The notes: a model not told the origin generated them from the sequence alone. 10,344 nt of DNA from JAAYCI01 sp964370195 (GCA_964370195.1 CAYJIH010000052.1:1-10344), one strand, 5' to 3'; counted from the stretch's first letter, positions 1-6,652 are shown. Program-made: numbers and translations.

Positions 1-2535
1 TTGTATTCTTTGGGCAATGTGTTTGGTGCCGGCATTTCAGACGCTGTTGCACAAAACACAGCAGTAAATATCAGCGGCGGCGCCTTTGTAAAAACCGAAC
101 TTGCGGGTTCTTATACACAGCCGCCTGAACCAAGTAGGGCCATTTCGTCTGATTTGATAAATATAACATTCTCTCCCCAAGAGGATGTATTGCTTATGAG
201 AAATGCCGTGTTTGGCGGTGGCAGCGCAAATGTGAGCACGGATTTAGTGGCACAACCATCTCTCGTTGGTTTTTCGCGAACACTTGAGGGAGTAGAGGTG
301 CCGGTTGCTTCGGCACAGCTTACAAGCCCTGCGGCAGGCAACACCTTGGTAACACTTAGTGGTGGTGCCAATATTCCCGGTGACGTATACGGTGGTTCTT
401 TTAATGGTTTTAAATTACTTAATATGTTGGGTGAAATGAATGTGATTGCCGGCAACACCGAAGTGGTGATGCGCGCAGGCACGGTGGCTGGCTCCGTTTA
501 TGGTGGCGGCTCCGGCATGGGCTTGCAAGGGTATCATCCGGTTGCTTATGGTGAGGAGAGTGAAACGCTACAGTTCAATTCCATTGGCAGCGGCCTTGGC
601 ACAAGCGTGCGCTTGTTTGGTGGCAACGTGCGCGGCAATGTGGTGGGCTCGGGTTCTTTTATAGAATCCGAAAACGAAGGGTTTACAATACCCTTAACCA
701 CCTTCATCAGTGGCAACGTGTTTGTGTTTGTGGAGGAAAGTGTTGATTTAGTTGGCAATGTGTACCGTCAGTCCATTCAATCGATCAACGAAAGATTTTC
801 AGCGGATACAGTAGAGGCGCTGGATCTGGATTCGGTTCCGGAACACCCGGTTACGGTGGCGGGCCTTGCCACCGTGGTGCTGGAAAACAAAACCACCAAA
901 GTGGCGGCAAGCCAATTTTCAAACACGGCAGAGGGCACAGTGGATACACTGCAAACGTCCGAGCCAAATATACACGCAGCCATACAAAATCTTCTGCGCT
1001 TAGAACAACGCAGTGGATGGACATTGGCGCGTGGGCACTGGGTAATTCGTGGTGATGTGCATCTACCAAGTGATGTTACAGCAGCGATTTCTATTGTTCC
1101 CACACAAGAACTCTACATGCCAGACGATACAAACCTTGTGGCGGCAGGCAATTTTGTAAACCAGGGCTATATTATCACGGCAAAGCCCAGCTTGGATGCC
1201 AGTATTGAAAGTAACGGCGTGAACAGCCAAACAAACGTATCTTCGCGTATCTATCGCGGTGGCCTTACGGGAAGCATGGGCATTGACGGCGCGCGAAACT
1301 ATACACAAAACGAAGTGGCCAACGCCTTGACGGTGTCTACTGCTGCAAATACCTTATACAGTTTCTTGGCAGAGGGTGGCAAAGTGGCTGCCAATGGTGG
1401 CTATAACTGGGCGCAAGGCGGCACGGCCCTTGGTGAAACGGGCGAAAGCTACACGCCGTCCACTGCTACCGTGGGCACTTTTGGGTATACCACGGCAAGC
1501 ACCTGGCAACACCGTTTCGAATCGGTGCCCGGTGGCGCGAGCAACAACACAGGCGGTGGCCTTACCTATCTTGCAAATGTGCCGGTGGAGGCAGCGGCAA
1601 GTATTGAGGTAACAGCGCCAGCTGCCAGCAGTTCCGAGAGCAGTAGTTCCGGCAGTACCGGCGGTGGCGACACAGGTGGCGGCGGCACAGGCGGTGGCAC
1701 CACCGGCGGCGGCGACACAGGCGGTGGCACCACAGGTGGTGGTGGCACCGGCGGCGTTGATGACCCTGAGGATGACGAAGAGGACGAAGAAGAGGATGAA
1801 GGCGAAGGAGGCGGCACTGCACCTTCACAGTCACAATCACAGTCGCAAAGTAGCTCTAGTTCTGCCGGTGGCACCGGTGGCACAGGCGGCACAGGCGGCG
1901 GCGACGTGCCCTCGCCACCACAAATCGGCGAAGATGGCAGTGTCACGCTGTTCCCCATAAATCCGGATTCCTCTGTGGAAAATGTTTATGTGGATGGTGT
2001 AGAGCTGGATCCTAGCCAATATACCATCGATGAAAATGGCAACATCATTTTGAGCCCGGATTTCTTGGCCACCTTAGGGGATGGCGAGCATACCATTGGC
2101 ATCCGCACAGGAGGCGAGTTGTATGAAGCCAACGTGATTATGCAAAACGGTGTGCCGTTAAGCGCAGGTGATTTTGCACGGATCGGCAATGCATGGAGCT
2201 TGTTCGACCTTTTGATGACAGTGCTTGCGTTGCTTTCACCCATTGTGTATCTAATTATTGTACGCAAGCAAAAACAAGACGAAGAAGAGGAAGGAAGCGA
2301 AGAGGCCTCTACCACAAAAGGCCGCAAACTTACGGTTGTTGCTGGGGTGTTGTTTGGCATCATCAGTTTGGTATTGTTGCTCATCACACAAGACTTTAGC
2401 CAGCCCATGACATTCTTCGACCAATACAGCATTTGGTTTGCCTTGATCTTCGTGGTACAAACGGTGGTGGAAGTGGTGTTCCGTCGCAAAAAAATAGACG
2501 ATGACGAACAGCATGCACAGCACGCCGCAGGGTAG
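1..2535 (+). CDS. Repeat-rich cell-surface protein, 5'-truncated, with Gly/Ser/acidic linker and C-terminal three-helix membrane anchor
   Basis: The frame is open from the first base and no ribosome binding site is visible, so the TTG at 1 is probably internal and at least 844 residues of a larger protein are present. The first ~260 residues carry recurrent G-[NDS]-V-[FYV]-G-G-type units (near residues 5, 69, 127, 164, 212, 238, 252) alternating with short beta-rich segments. This resembles the NVYGGG-type repeats of large gut-bacterial adhesins and suggests a beta-helix. A low-complexity linker follows: Gly/Thr (about 552-586), an Asp/Glu run (587-604) and Ser-Gln repeats (610-620). Residues ~644-720 (VDGVELDPSQYTID, then FLATLGDGEHTIGI) resemble an X2-like immunoglobulin fold. 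The end has three hydrophobic helices (about 732-754, 777-796, 809-827) separated by charged loops, a membrane anchor used instead of an LPXTG signal. An exported adhesin is inferred; the ligand is unknown. Confidence 0.8.
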   Translation: MYSLGNVFGAGISDAVAQNTAVNISGGAFVKTELAGSYTQPPEPSRAISSDLINITFSPQEDVLLMRNAVFGGGSANVSTDLVAQPSLVGFSRTLEGVEVPVASAQLTSPAAGNTLVTLSGGANIPGDVYGGSFNGFKLLNMLGEMNVIAGNTEVVMRAGTVAGSVYGGGSGMGLQGYHPVAYGEESETLQFNSIGSGLGTSVRLFGGNVRGNVVGSGSFIESENEGFTIPLTTFISGNVFVFVEESVDLVGNVYRQSIQSINERFSADTVEALDLDSVPEHPVTVAGLATVVLENKTTKVAASQFSNTAEGTVDTLQTSEPNIHAAIQNLLRLEQRSGWTLARGHWVIRGDVHLPSDVTAAISIVPTQELYMPDDTNLVAAGNFVNQGYIITAKPSLDASIESNGVNSQTNVSSRIYRGGLTGSMGIDGARNYTQNEVANALTVSTAANTLYSFLAEGGKVAANGGYNWAQGGTALGETGESYTPSTATVGTFGYTTASTWQHRFESVPGGASNNTGGGLTYLANVPVEAAASIEVTAPAASSSESSSSGSTGGGDTGGGGTGGGTTGGGDTGGGTTGGGGTGGVDDPEDDEEDEEEDEGEGGGTAPSQSQSQSQSSSSSAGGTGGTGGTGGGDVPSPPQIGEDGSVTLFPINPDSSVENVYVDGVELDPSQYTIDENGNIILSPDFLATLGDGEHTIGIRTGGELYEANVIMQNGVPLSAGDFARIGNAWSLFDLLMTVLALLSPIVYLIIVRKQKQDEEEEGSEEASTTKGRKLTVVAGVLFGIISLVLLLITQDFSQPMTFFDQYSIWFALIFVVQTVVEVVFRRKKIDDDEQHAQHAAG
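1657..1758 (+). repeat. In-frame tandem repeat encoding a Gly/Thr/Asp linker
   Basis: Short units built from GGCGGTGGC, ACAGGTGGC and GACACAGGC variants recur with a 12-15 base rhythm and encode GGGDTGGG / GGGTTGGG peptides. The repeat keeps the reading frame and joins the beta-repeat domain to the acidic stretch and C-terminal domain. Such tracts can change length by slippage in steps of three bases. The Pro-rich reading on the other strand is only its shadow. Confidence 0.75.
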
Positions 2536-2548
2536 CGTCCACATAACC

Positions 2549-2806
2549 CTATCGGTTGATTTTTAAAACAAAGCCCCCCAAAAGTGAAACAACACTTTTT
2601 GGGGGCTTTTGGCTACAAAAATGCATATGCAGCGTTGCCGGATACAGCATACTACCACCGCTGTGCATGATCAATACGCGTTTTTGCGCCGTTTTTTCTT
2701 CTAAGCACTTGGCGGTTTCGTAGTGTTTTGATGTTTTTAACACGCAGGGCCTTGAATAAAACAACACGATTTTGGGGTTTTATAGAAAAAAGATGTTTTT
2801 ACGCAT
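2549..2806 (-). pseudogene. Possible decayed gene fragment with an in-frame stop
   Basis: On the minus strand an ATG at 2806 opens MRKNIFFL, meets TAA, and the same frame then continues from 2779 to 2549 for over 70 codons without a stop. It includes NPKIVLF and KRVLIMHSGGSMLYP. The upstream AAGAGAAGA could be a ribosome binding site. The arrangement weakly recalls the N-terminus of iron-containing alcohol dehydrogenases (an NPTKIVFG-like start, then KVLLxYGGGSI), but the spacing between the two motifs is longer than usual and the frame runs into the terminator. A chance open frame in an intergenic region is equally possible, so I do not name a gene. Confidence 0.2.
2571..2610 (+). terminator. 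Rho-independent terminator after the surface-protein gene, probably bidirectional
   Basis: AAGCCCCCCAAAAGTG (2571-2586) pairs with CACTTTTTGGGGGCTT (2593-2608) across 16 positions with one C/T mismatch, leaving the loop AAACAA. On the plus strand only four T follow the final C. Read on the minus strand the stem is followed by TTTGTTTT, so it could also stop transcription from the right. It lies 36 bases after the stop codon. Confidence 0.75.
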
Positions 2807-2831
2807 AAAATGTCTTCTCTTTTTTTATCAT

Positions 2832-2864
2832 TTGTGGTAAACTGCTTTTATTAGAATGTATACT
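2832..2864 (+). promoter_or_regulatory. Weak candidate promoter for the IseA-like lipoprotein gene
   Basis: An AT-rich stretch carries TTGTGG (2832-2837) and -10-like hexamers TAGAAT (2852-2857) and TATACT (2859-2864). The spacings of 14 and 21 bases are both off the usual 16-18, so the exact elements are uncertain. Position, 56-88 bases before the start codon and after the preceding terminator, is the main support. Confidence 0.25.
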
Positions 2865-2919
2865 GGATGCAAATATTCTGTAAGATGTTTTTGCGAAGGC
2901 ATCAAAAAAGGAGTGGAAA

Positions 2920-3630
2920 ATGAATCGGTTGATTGCAATTGTATTGGCAGCAAGTTTTGCAGTGGCGGCTACCGCTTGTTCTGATGCAACATCGCAAGTG
3001 TCGCAAAGTACAACGGCGATGCCTGTGCAAAGTAGCCAAGTGGTTCAAAGCGAAGCGCAAAGTGAAGCGCCAAGCGAAAGTTCGGCGGATTTTTCTGAAC
3101 AAGCCCAGGGTGGCATGATTTTTTTAAACGAGATTTATAGAGAAACATTCGGCGCCGAGTATGATTTTGAAGACGAAATGTTGATGCAAGCTGCCTTTGA
3201 AAGCGAGCAAGCGTACATGAATGGGGAAGATCCGGCGGCCTTGTATCTGCCTACAGAGGAAGCCCCGTCCGGCTTGTTTTTGGACCCATCGTATGCGCTG
3301 TACATCCCGGTTTTAAATTTCCGGTCGATGCAGGAGCTGACGGCAAATGCAAGCGAGTATATAACCGATGCTTATATGCAAACAATACAGGCCGGCTTAG
3401 AGGATAATTTTTTTGAATACGAAGGCACGCTTTACCTTGTAAGAGGTGCGCGTGGGTATGGCAGTACCTCTTTGGATCTGGACACTGTTGCCGTGCATGA
3501 AGAAAAAGAAAATGCCATGCAAGCAGAACTGCTTACGTTTGGTGAATATGATGGCGAGGTTGTTGCGGAATTTACAATGGACAACGGCCGCTGGAAAATA
3601 AACACAACAACAGAAATCTTGCCGCATTAG
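2920..3630 (+). CDS. Lipoprotein, IseA (D,L-endopeptidase inhibitor)-like
   Basis: A 236-residue protein starting at ATG 2920, preceded by AAGGAG (2908-2913) with a 6-base spacer. The N-terminus is a lipoprotein signal peptide: Asn-Arg, a hydrophobic core, then AATAC with Cys20 as the likely lipidated residue (Ala at -3 is less common than Leu). A Ser/Gln/Glu-rich tether (about 24-58) leads to the folded part. The C-terminal half (FRSMQELTANASEYITDAY, then FFEYEGTLYLVRGARGYG, then NGRWKIN) follows the order seen in IseA-family proteins. B. subtilis IseA/YoeB binds and inhibits peptidoglycan D,L-endopeptidases. The family assignment rests on motif resemblance; inhibitor activity is inference. 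Placement outside the membrane and the nearby cell-wall gene fit such a role. An unrelated NTF2-like or peptidoglycan-associated lipoprotein is the alternative. Confidence 0.6.
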   Translation: MNRLIAIVLAASFAVAATACSDATSQVSQSTTAMPVQSSQVVQSEAQSEAPSESSADFSEQAQGGMIFLNEIYRETFGAEYDFEDEMLMQAAFESEQAYMNGEDPAALYLPTEEAPSGLFLDPSYALYIPVLNFRSMQELTANASEYITDAYMQTIQAGLEDNFFEYEGTLYLVRGARGYGSTSLDLDTVAVHEEKENAMQAELLTFGEYDGEVVAEFTMDNGRWKINTTTEILPH

Positions 3631-3645
3631 GTTCGGGTTTTAAGG

Positions 3646-3675
3646 CGGCACAGCGTTTGTGTGCCGGTGGTTTTG
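3646..3675 (+). terminator. Weak hairpin terminator after the lipoprotein gene
   Basis: CGGCACA (3646-3652) pairs with TGTGCCG (3660-3666) around a 7-base loop, 15 bases after the stop codon. The T run (TTTT, 3671-3674) starts four bases beyond the stem, so termination would be inefficient. Confidence 0.4.
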
Positions 3676-3707
3676 TGGCAATGGGTGATGAATGTTATTT
3701 TTGAACC

Positions 3708-3737
3708 TTGACGGATTGCCTGGTGATAAAATAATAA
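3708..3737 (+). promoter_or_regulatory. Candidate sigma-A promoter for the secreted Ser-linker protein gene
   Basis: TTGACG (3708-3713) matches the -35 consensus at five of six positions. An 18-base spacer leads to TAATAA (3732-3737) within a very AT-rich run. The -10 match is moderate, and TATTAA at 3743 is another possible hexamer. It lies after the preceding hairpin and 61 bases before the start codon. Confidence 0.45.
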
Positions 3738-3797
3738 TTACATATTAAAATGCACGAAATACAGAAAGAAATGCGGAAAAATGGAAGGGGATTTACA

Positions 3798-4778
3798 ATG
3801 AAAAAGAATAAACTGGCACTCATTATGACGGTGGTTTTCTCGCTTGGCTTAATTGCATCGATGATGACCATGATGGTTTTGGCTATGCAGCCCGAGGTGA
3901 CAGCGGCGAATGTAACGGCCGTTGGAAGTGTGCCATCGGGATATAGCTTTACAGCAACGGATGTCGATAGCGCGGACAAACAAGACATCCAAAGCCAAAC
4001 AGCGTCCATGGCCGCCGGCGATCACACCTTTCTGGGTGCAGTGTTTGCAGGCCTTGCGGGAGCGAGCACCTTGGATGTTGCATCACAGCGAATTCAAATC
4101 AATATGGATGGGGTAAACGCTGGCGACAGCATACAGATGTTTTACAAAACCAACGACTTCTTTGTTGAAGCACAGAACATTGTTGTTTCTCCCGGCTCCA
4201 TTCAAGCGGACATAGAAATTGTATACGGGCTAGAAACCAGCGTGGCTGTTTACTGGAAACAGGCAGAGACATCGAGCTCTAGCTCTAGTTCTAGCTCTAG
4301 CACCACAAATTCCGGCTCCACAAGCTCTGCAACATCGTCAAGTGGCACAGCGTCACCTGTTGCATACCCAACCATTTTAAATGTATCATCGCCAGACCTT
4401 GATCCGGGCTTGTCGCTTTCGGTGAAGGTGTTATCGGCAGAAGAAGTGGCAGCATTGAATGAGCTGTTCAAACAAAATGGCGCATCCGGCATGCCCATCG
4501 GCTTTTACGAAATCAGTGTGCTAAATAGTGCCGGCGAGCCGGTGCAGCTCAGCCAACCGGTTTCCGTTGTGCTTACACTGTCAAACACGCCGGCCAGTGG
4601 CAGCCGCATTGTTTACTTTAATCAGCACAACAACCAAGTTCTTTCGGGCGATTGCATTGTAAGCGGCAACACAGCCACCGTGCAAACAAAAACATTCTCG
4701 CCATTCGGCTTTTATTACATCGCGCCTTCTACGCAAGGCACCACAGCAATTTCTCCACAAACCGGTGTTTTTGCATAG
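3798..4778 (+). CDS. Secreted two-domain protein with poly-Ser linker
   Basis: The start is placed at ATG 3798, with GGAAGGGG (3783-3790) seven bases upstream and a signal sequence directly after; the in-frame ATG at 3750 has neither. The product is 326 residues. Residues 2-5 are basic and 6-29 strongly hydrophobic and Met-rich, giving a signal peptide (possible cleavage near VTA-A, ~36) or an uncleaved anchor. An unrecognised, probably beta-rich domain (about 38-155) is followed by ten consecutive Ser at 159-168 and a Ser/Thr linker to about 187. The C-terminal part (190-315; GFYEISVLNSAGEPVQLSQP, then IVYFNQHNNQ, ending TKTFSPFGFYYIA) resembles beta-sandwich modules common in clostridial surface proteins. 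The last residues, ISPQTGVFA, contain an SPQTG motif like a sortase signal, but there is no following hydrophobic segment or basic tail. Function unknown. Confidence 0.75.
   Translation: MKKNKLALIMTVVFSLGLIASMMTMMVLAMQPEVTAANVTAVGSVPSGYSFTATDVDSADKQDIQSQTASMAAGDHTFLGAVFAGLAGASTLDVASQRIQINMDGVNAGDSIQMFYKTNDFFVEAQNIVVSPGSIQADIEIVYGLETSVAVYWKQAETSSSSSSSSSSTTNSGSTSSATSSSGTASPVAYPTILNVSSPDLDPGLSLSVKVLSAEEVAALNELFKQNGASGMPIGFYEISVLNSAGEPVQLSQPVSVVLTLSNTPASGSRIVYFNQHNNQVLSGDCIVSGNTATVQTKTFSPFGFYYIAPSTQGTTAISPQTGVFA
4275..4301 (+). repeat. Hexanucleotide repeat coding for poly-Ser
   Basis: Four in-frame units of AGCTCT (the third is AGTTCT) plus a final AGC encode nine of the ten Ser in the linker. 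The near-perfect six-base periodicity is prone to in-frame slippage, so linker length may vary between strains. Confidence 0.7.
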
Positions 4779-4815
4779 TGCAAGTGCGTTGCAATTTCAA
4801 TAATTAATCGATAGC

Positions 4816-4853
4816 CAGTTCCTTCCTTCGTAGCCGAGGAAGGAACTGTTTTT
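4816..4853 (+). terminator. Rho-independent terminator after the secreted protein gene
   Basis: CAGTTCCTTCCT (4816-4827) and AGGAAGGAACTG (4837-4848) form a perfect 12-bp stem with a 9-base loop, followed directly by TTTTT. This is a canonical intrinsic terminator 37 bases after the stop codon. Confidence 0.85.
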
Positions 4854-4926
4854 GTGTAAAAAGGCATAGCGGCTTTATAAAGAGAGAAGATGTGTGTTTT
4901 TTCTTTGTATGTGGCTGTGTTTTTTG

Positions 4927-4943
4927 CGGCCGTATCGCGGCCG
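4927..4943. promoter_or_regulatory. CGGCCG inverted repeat upstream of the LCP promoter
   Basis: CGGCCG (4927-4932) and CGGCCG (4938-4943) flank TATCG, ending 18 bases before the -35 hexamer. Each half is itself palindromic, so the unit can be read as a direct or inverted repeat. It could be a protein-binding site or a hairpin. No T run follows, so it is not a terminator on the plus strand. Confidence 0.3.
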
Positions 4944-4961
4944 ATAAAAGCACGTGTGCCA

Positions 4962-4990
4962 TTGCAAAAACGCATAAAGGCCGTTATAAT
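4962..4990 (+). promoter_or_regulatory. Sigma-A promoter of the LCP gene
   Basis: TTGCAA (4962-4967), a 17-base spacer and a perfect TATAAT (4985-4990). The expected transcript start is near 4997, giving a leader of about 80-113 bases depending on the start codon. The spacer end and -10 (GGCCGTTATAAT) are identical to the promoter at 6581-6609. Confidence 0.8.
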
Positions 4991-5060
4991 GTGAGTATCG
5001 GATGCGGCGCCCTTTTGTGCCTACTTATGCTTGCCAAAAAGCAAAAGCAAAGCGAAAGCG

Positions 5061-5100
5061 GGAAGGGTGTATCGCCGTGAACATAGCTTTACAAGAAAGG
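5061..5100 (+). promoter_or_regulatory. Two alternative ribosome binding sites for the LCP gene
   Basis: GGAAGGGTG (5061-5069) lies seven bases before an in-frame GTG at 5077, and AGAAAGG (5094-5100) lies nine bases before ATG 5110. The ATG is preferred because it puts the usual short basic segment right before the membrane helix, but the first site is at least as purine-rich, so an N-terminus 11 residues longer cannot be excluded. Confidence 0.4.
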
Positions 5101-5109
5101 CGTTACAGC

Positions 5110-6120
5110 ATGACAAAAACGGAAAAAAAGTGGTTTTTAGCAACGGGCATTGGCTGGGCGTTGTTGCTTTTTTTGGTGTTTTTTGTGTTTTGGTTTTTTA
5201 CAAAAAGCGCCGTGGGCCTTTTTAAAAGCGAAAATCCGCACAGTGTTACCCAGCCACCGGTGAACGCCGCCGAGTATTCTGTGGAATATGAAGGGGTTGA
5301 ATATGTGCAAAACCCGGATGTGGTGGGCATTTTGCTTTTGGGTTTGCAGCAGCAAGCCGTGGAAAATGTTTTGGTGGGCCCACAGGCCGACACCGTGGTT
5401 TTGCTTACAATCAACACGGAAACGAGAAGTGCATCGCTTCTTTCTGTGCCGCGCAACTTGTATAGCACGCTGTTTTTGCCGGACGTAAACGGAGACGTGA
5501 TGGTTACGCAACAAGGCCCCTTGTGCAATGCCTATGCCTTTGGCGGAAACCCAACGGTTACAAACAGGCCTTTGGATGGCGGGCAGTTTACGGCCGCATC
5601 GCTTAGCCACGAAATGTTGGAAATTCCCATAGAGCGTTTTGCCGGTGTAGACATGAATGTGCTGCGCGAATTGGTGGATTTATTGGGCGGCATCGAAGTG
5701 CCTCTAACGCCTTTTTTTGCCGAGCAATTCCAAATTCCAATGGCAGAAACCGTTCGCATTGGGGGCGATTCGCTTGAGTTTTACTTGCGCTATCGAGACC
5801 AATCCTTGCCGGATGGCGGTGTGGCAGAGCGCACAGAGCGTCATATTTATTTTATGAAACAACTGCTGCATGCCGTGCTGGTGGGATGCGGTGATAACCC
5901 CAAGTTTATTTACAACATGTTCGACATTGTTGTGTCGAATATGACAACGGATTTAAGCCTGCGCGAGATGGTGTATATCACAGCTCTTTTGATGAGTGAC
6001 CCGGAGCCACAGCTAAGCACGTTGCCCAGCGAAAAGCAAGAGGACGGAACAGACCGAATGGACGAAGCGGCAATGCATGCCTATATTCTGGATTTATATT
6101 ATGAGCCGGCAAACGGATGA
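5110..6120 (+). CDS. LytR-CpsA-Psr (LCP) family cell-wall glycopolymer transferase
   Basis: A 336-residue protein (from ATG 5110) with a short basic start, one membrane helix (about 9-30) and an extracellular LCP domain. LCP landmarks appear in order: ADTVVLLTIN with Asp94, SVPRN (112-116; Arg115), NAYAFGG, IPIERFAGVDMNVLRELVDLLGGIEV split over the central region, YLRYRD (225-230; Arg227, Arg229) and DGGVAERTERHIYFMKQL with Arg241/Arg244. LCP enzymes transfer undecaprenyl-phosphate-linked teichoic acid or capsular glycans to peptidoglycan outside the membrane. The usual Asp of the SIPRD motif is Asn116 here, and the tail after about 310 is short with no extra C-terminal domain. It has its own promoter and stands alone, without glycan biosynthesis genes beside it. 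Family assignment is firm; the glycan is unknown. Confidence 0.88.
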   Translation: MTKTEKKWFLATGIGWALLLFLVFFVFWFFTKSAVGLFKSENPHSVTQPPVNAAEYSVEYEGVEYVQNPDVVGILLLGLQQQAVENVLVGPQADTVVLLTINTETRSASLLSVPRNLYSTLFLPDVNGDVMVTQQGPLCNAYAFGGNPTVTNRPLDGGQFTAASLSHEMLEIPIERFAGVDMNVLRELVDLLGGIEVPLTPFFAEQFQIPMAETVRIGGDSLEFYLRYRDQSLPDGGVAERTERHIYFMKQLLHAVLVGCGDNPKFIYNMFDIVVSNMTTDLSLREMVYITALLMSDPEPQLSTLPSEKQEDGTDRMDEAAMHAYILDLYYEPANG

Positions 6121-6147
6121 GGAACGTTGTTTTTACACAAGGCGAAA

Positions 6148-6171
6148 GCGGTATATTTTTTTAAAAACCGC
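6148..6171 (+). terminator. Weak hairpin after the LCP gene
   Basis: GCGGT (6148-6152) can pair with ACCGC (6167-6171), with inner T/A pairing possible between the TTTT and AAAA runs. It lies 27 bases after the LCP stop codon. No T run directly follows, so the terminator role is doubtful. Confidence 0.25.
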
Positions 6172-6269
6172 GCGGCTTTGTTAAAAAACACCTGTTGCGC
6201 CGCTTCATACCGCCGCTTTTTCTGTCCGGCGCTTTTCGCTTTTTGCTGCCCTATATTTTTAACACGCCG

Positions 6270-6298
6270 CCCCCTAGCTTTGCTGGGGGTATTTATGT
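6270..6298 (+). terminator. C/G-rich hairpin, candidate terminator downstream of LCP
   Basis: CCCCC-T-AGC (6270-6278) pairs with GCTGGGGG (6282-6289) with one bulged T and a TTT loop, followed by TATTTATG. The stem is strong but the T tract is interrupted, and it is about 150 bases after the LCP stop codon. Confidence 0.4.
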
Positions 6299-6580
6299 GG
6301 AACGGATTTTGGCAAGAATGGGCGGTGGCAATGGCGTTTTGCGCCGCACACGAATCGTTCGTCTTGGCGTAAGAGTGCGTATAAGGTGTGCGTGCCTAAA
6401 AACCACGCTAGCTGGTGTTGACAACCGTTGAATCGATCCTTTTTTGAGTGATTTTTTTGTCCGATTTTGCCTAAACATTGCCGAACGCCTTTATGAAATT
6501 TAAGATTTTTCGGCCGAATTGGGAAGAAAAAGTGCCCAAATAGGCCGGCTGAACACGATTGTCGACACCACCTAGGCCAA

Positions 6581-6609
6581 TTGCAAAACGAAGCATAGGC
6601 CGTTATAAT
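6581..6609 (+). promoter_or_regulatory. Sigma-A promoter of the guaD-RACo-DUF1638 operon
   Basis: TTGCAA (6581-6586), a 17-base spacer and a perfect TATAAT (6604-6609). The expected start is near 6616, giving a leader of roughly 96 bases. The spacer end shares GGCCGTTATAAT with the LCP promoter. Copies of TAGGCC at 6573-6578 and 6596-6601 flank and enter the promoter and could be an operator. Confidence 0.8.
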
Positions 6610-6652
6610 ATGAAGTAATGGCAAAAGAATGCAAACCACCTTGTGTTTTGGG

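Larger units (their letters stand above)
2536..2919. other. Intergenic region between the surface protein and the lipoprotein gene
   Basis: This 384-base gap holds a hairpin terminator at 2571-2608, then a stretch with weak minus-strand coding character (see the possible gene remnant at 2549-2806), and an AT-rich promoter-like segment before the lipoprotein gene. No intact gene is supported. Confidence 0.6.
4779..5109. other. Intergenic region upstream of the LCP gene
   Basis: This 331-base gap holds a terminator (4816-4853), a CGGCCG inverted repeat (4927-4943), the LCP promoter (4962-4990) and a leader with two possible starts. No separate gene is supported. Confidence 0.6.

Noticed and set aside
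1566..1958. Minus-strand Pro-rich open frame opposite the Gly/Thr linker
   Set aside because: It is the complement of GGC/GGT-rich repeat DNA inside the surface-protein gene, with no ribosome binding site or independent domain.
3750..3797. Upstream in-frame ATG of the secreted protein
   Set aside because: It would place 16 charged residues before the signal peptide, and it has no ribosome binding site, whereas ATG 3798 has a good one.
6195..6431. Plus-strand 78-residue open frame in the LCP-guaD gap
   Set aside because: No convincing ribosome binding site, it runs through the hairpin at 6270-6289, and the Arg-rich sequence is not recognisable.
6418..6446. Perfect TTGACA hexamer
   Set aside because: At 16-18 bases downstream there is only a T-rich run with no -10 hexamer, and no gene follows closely.
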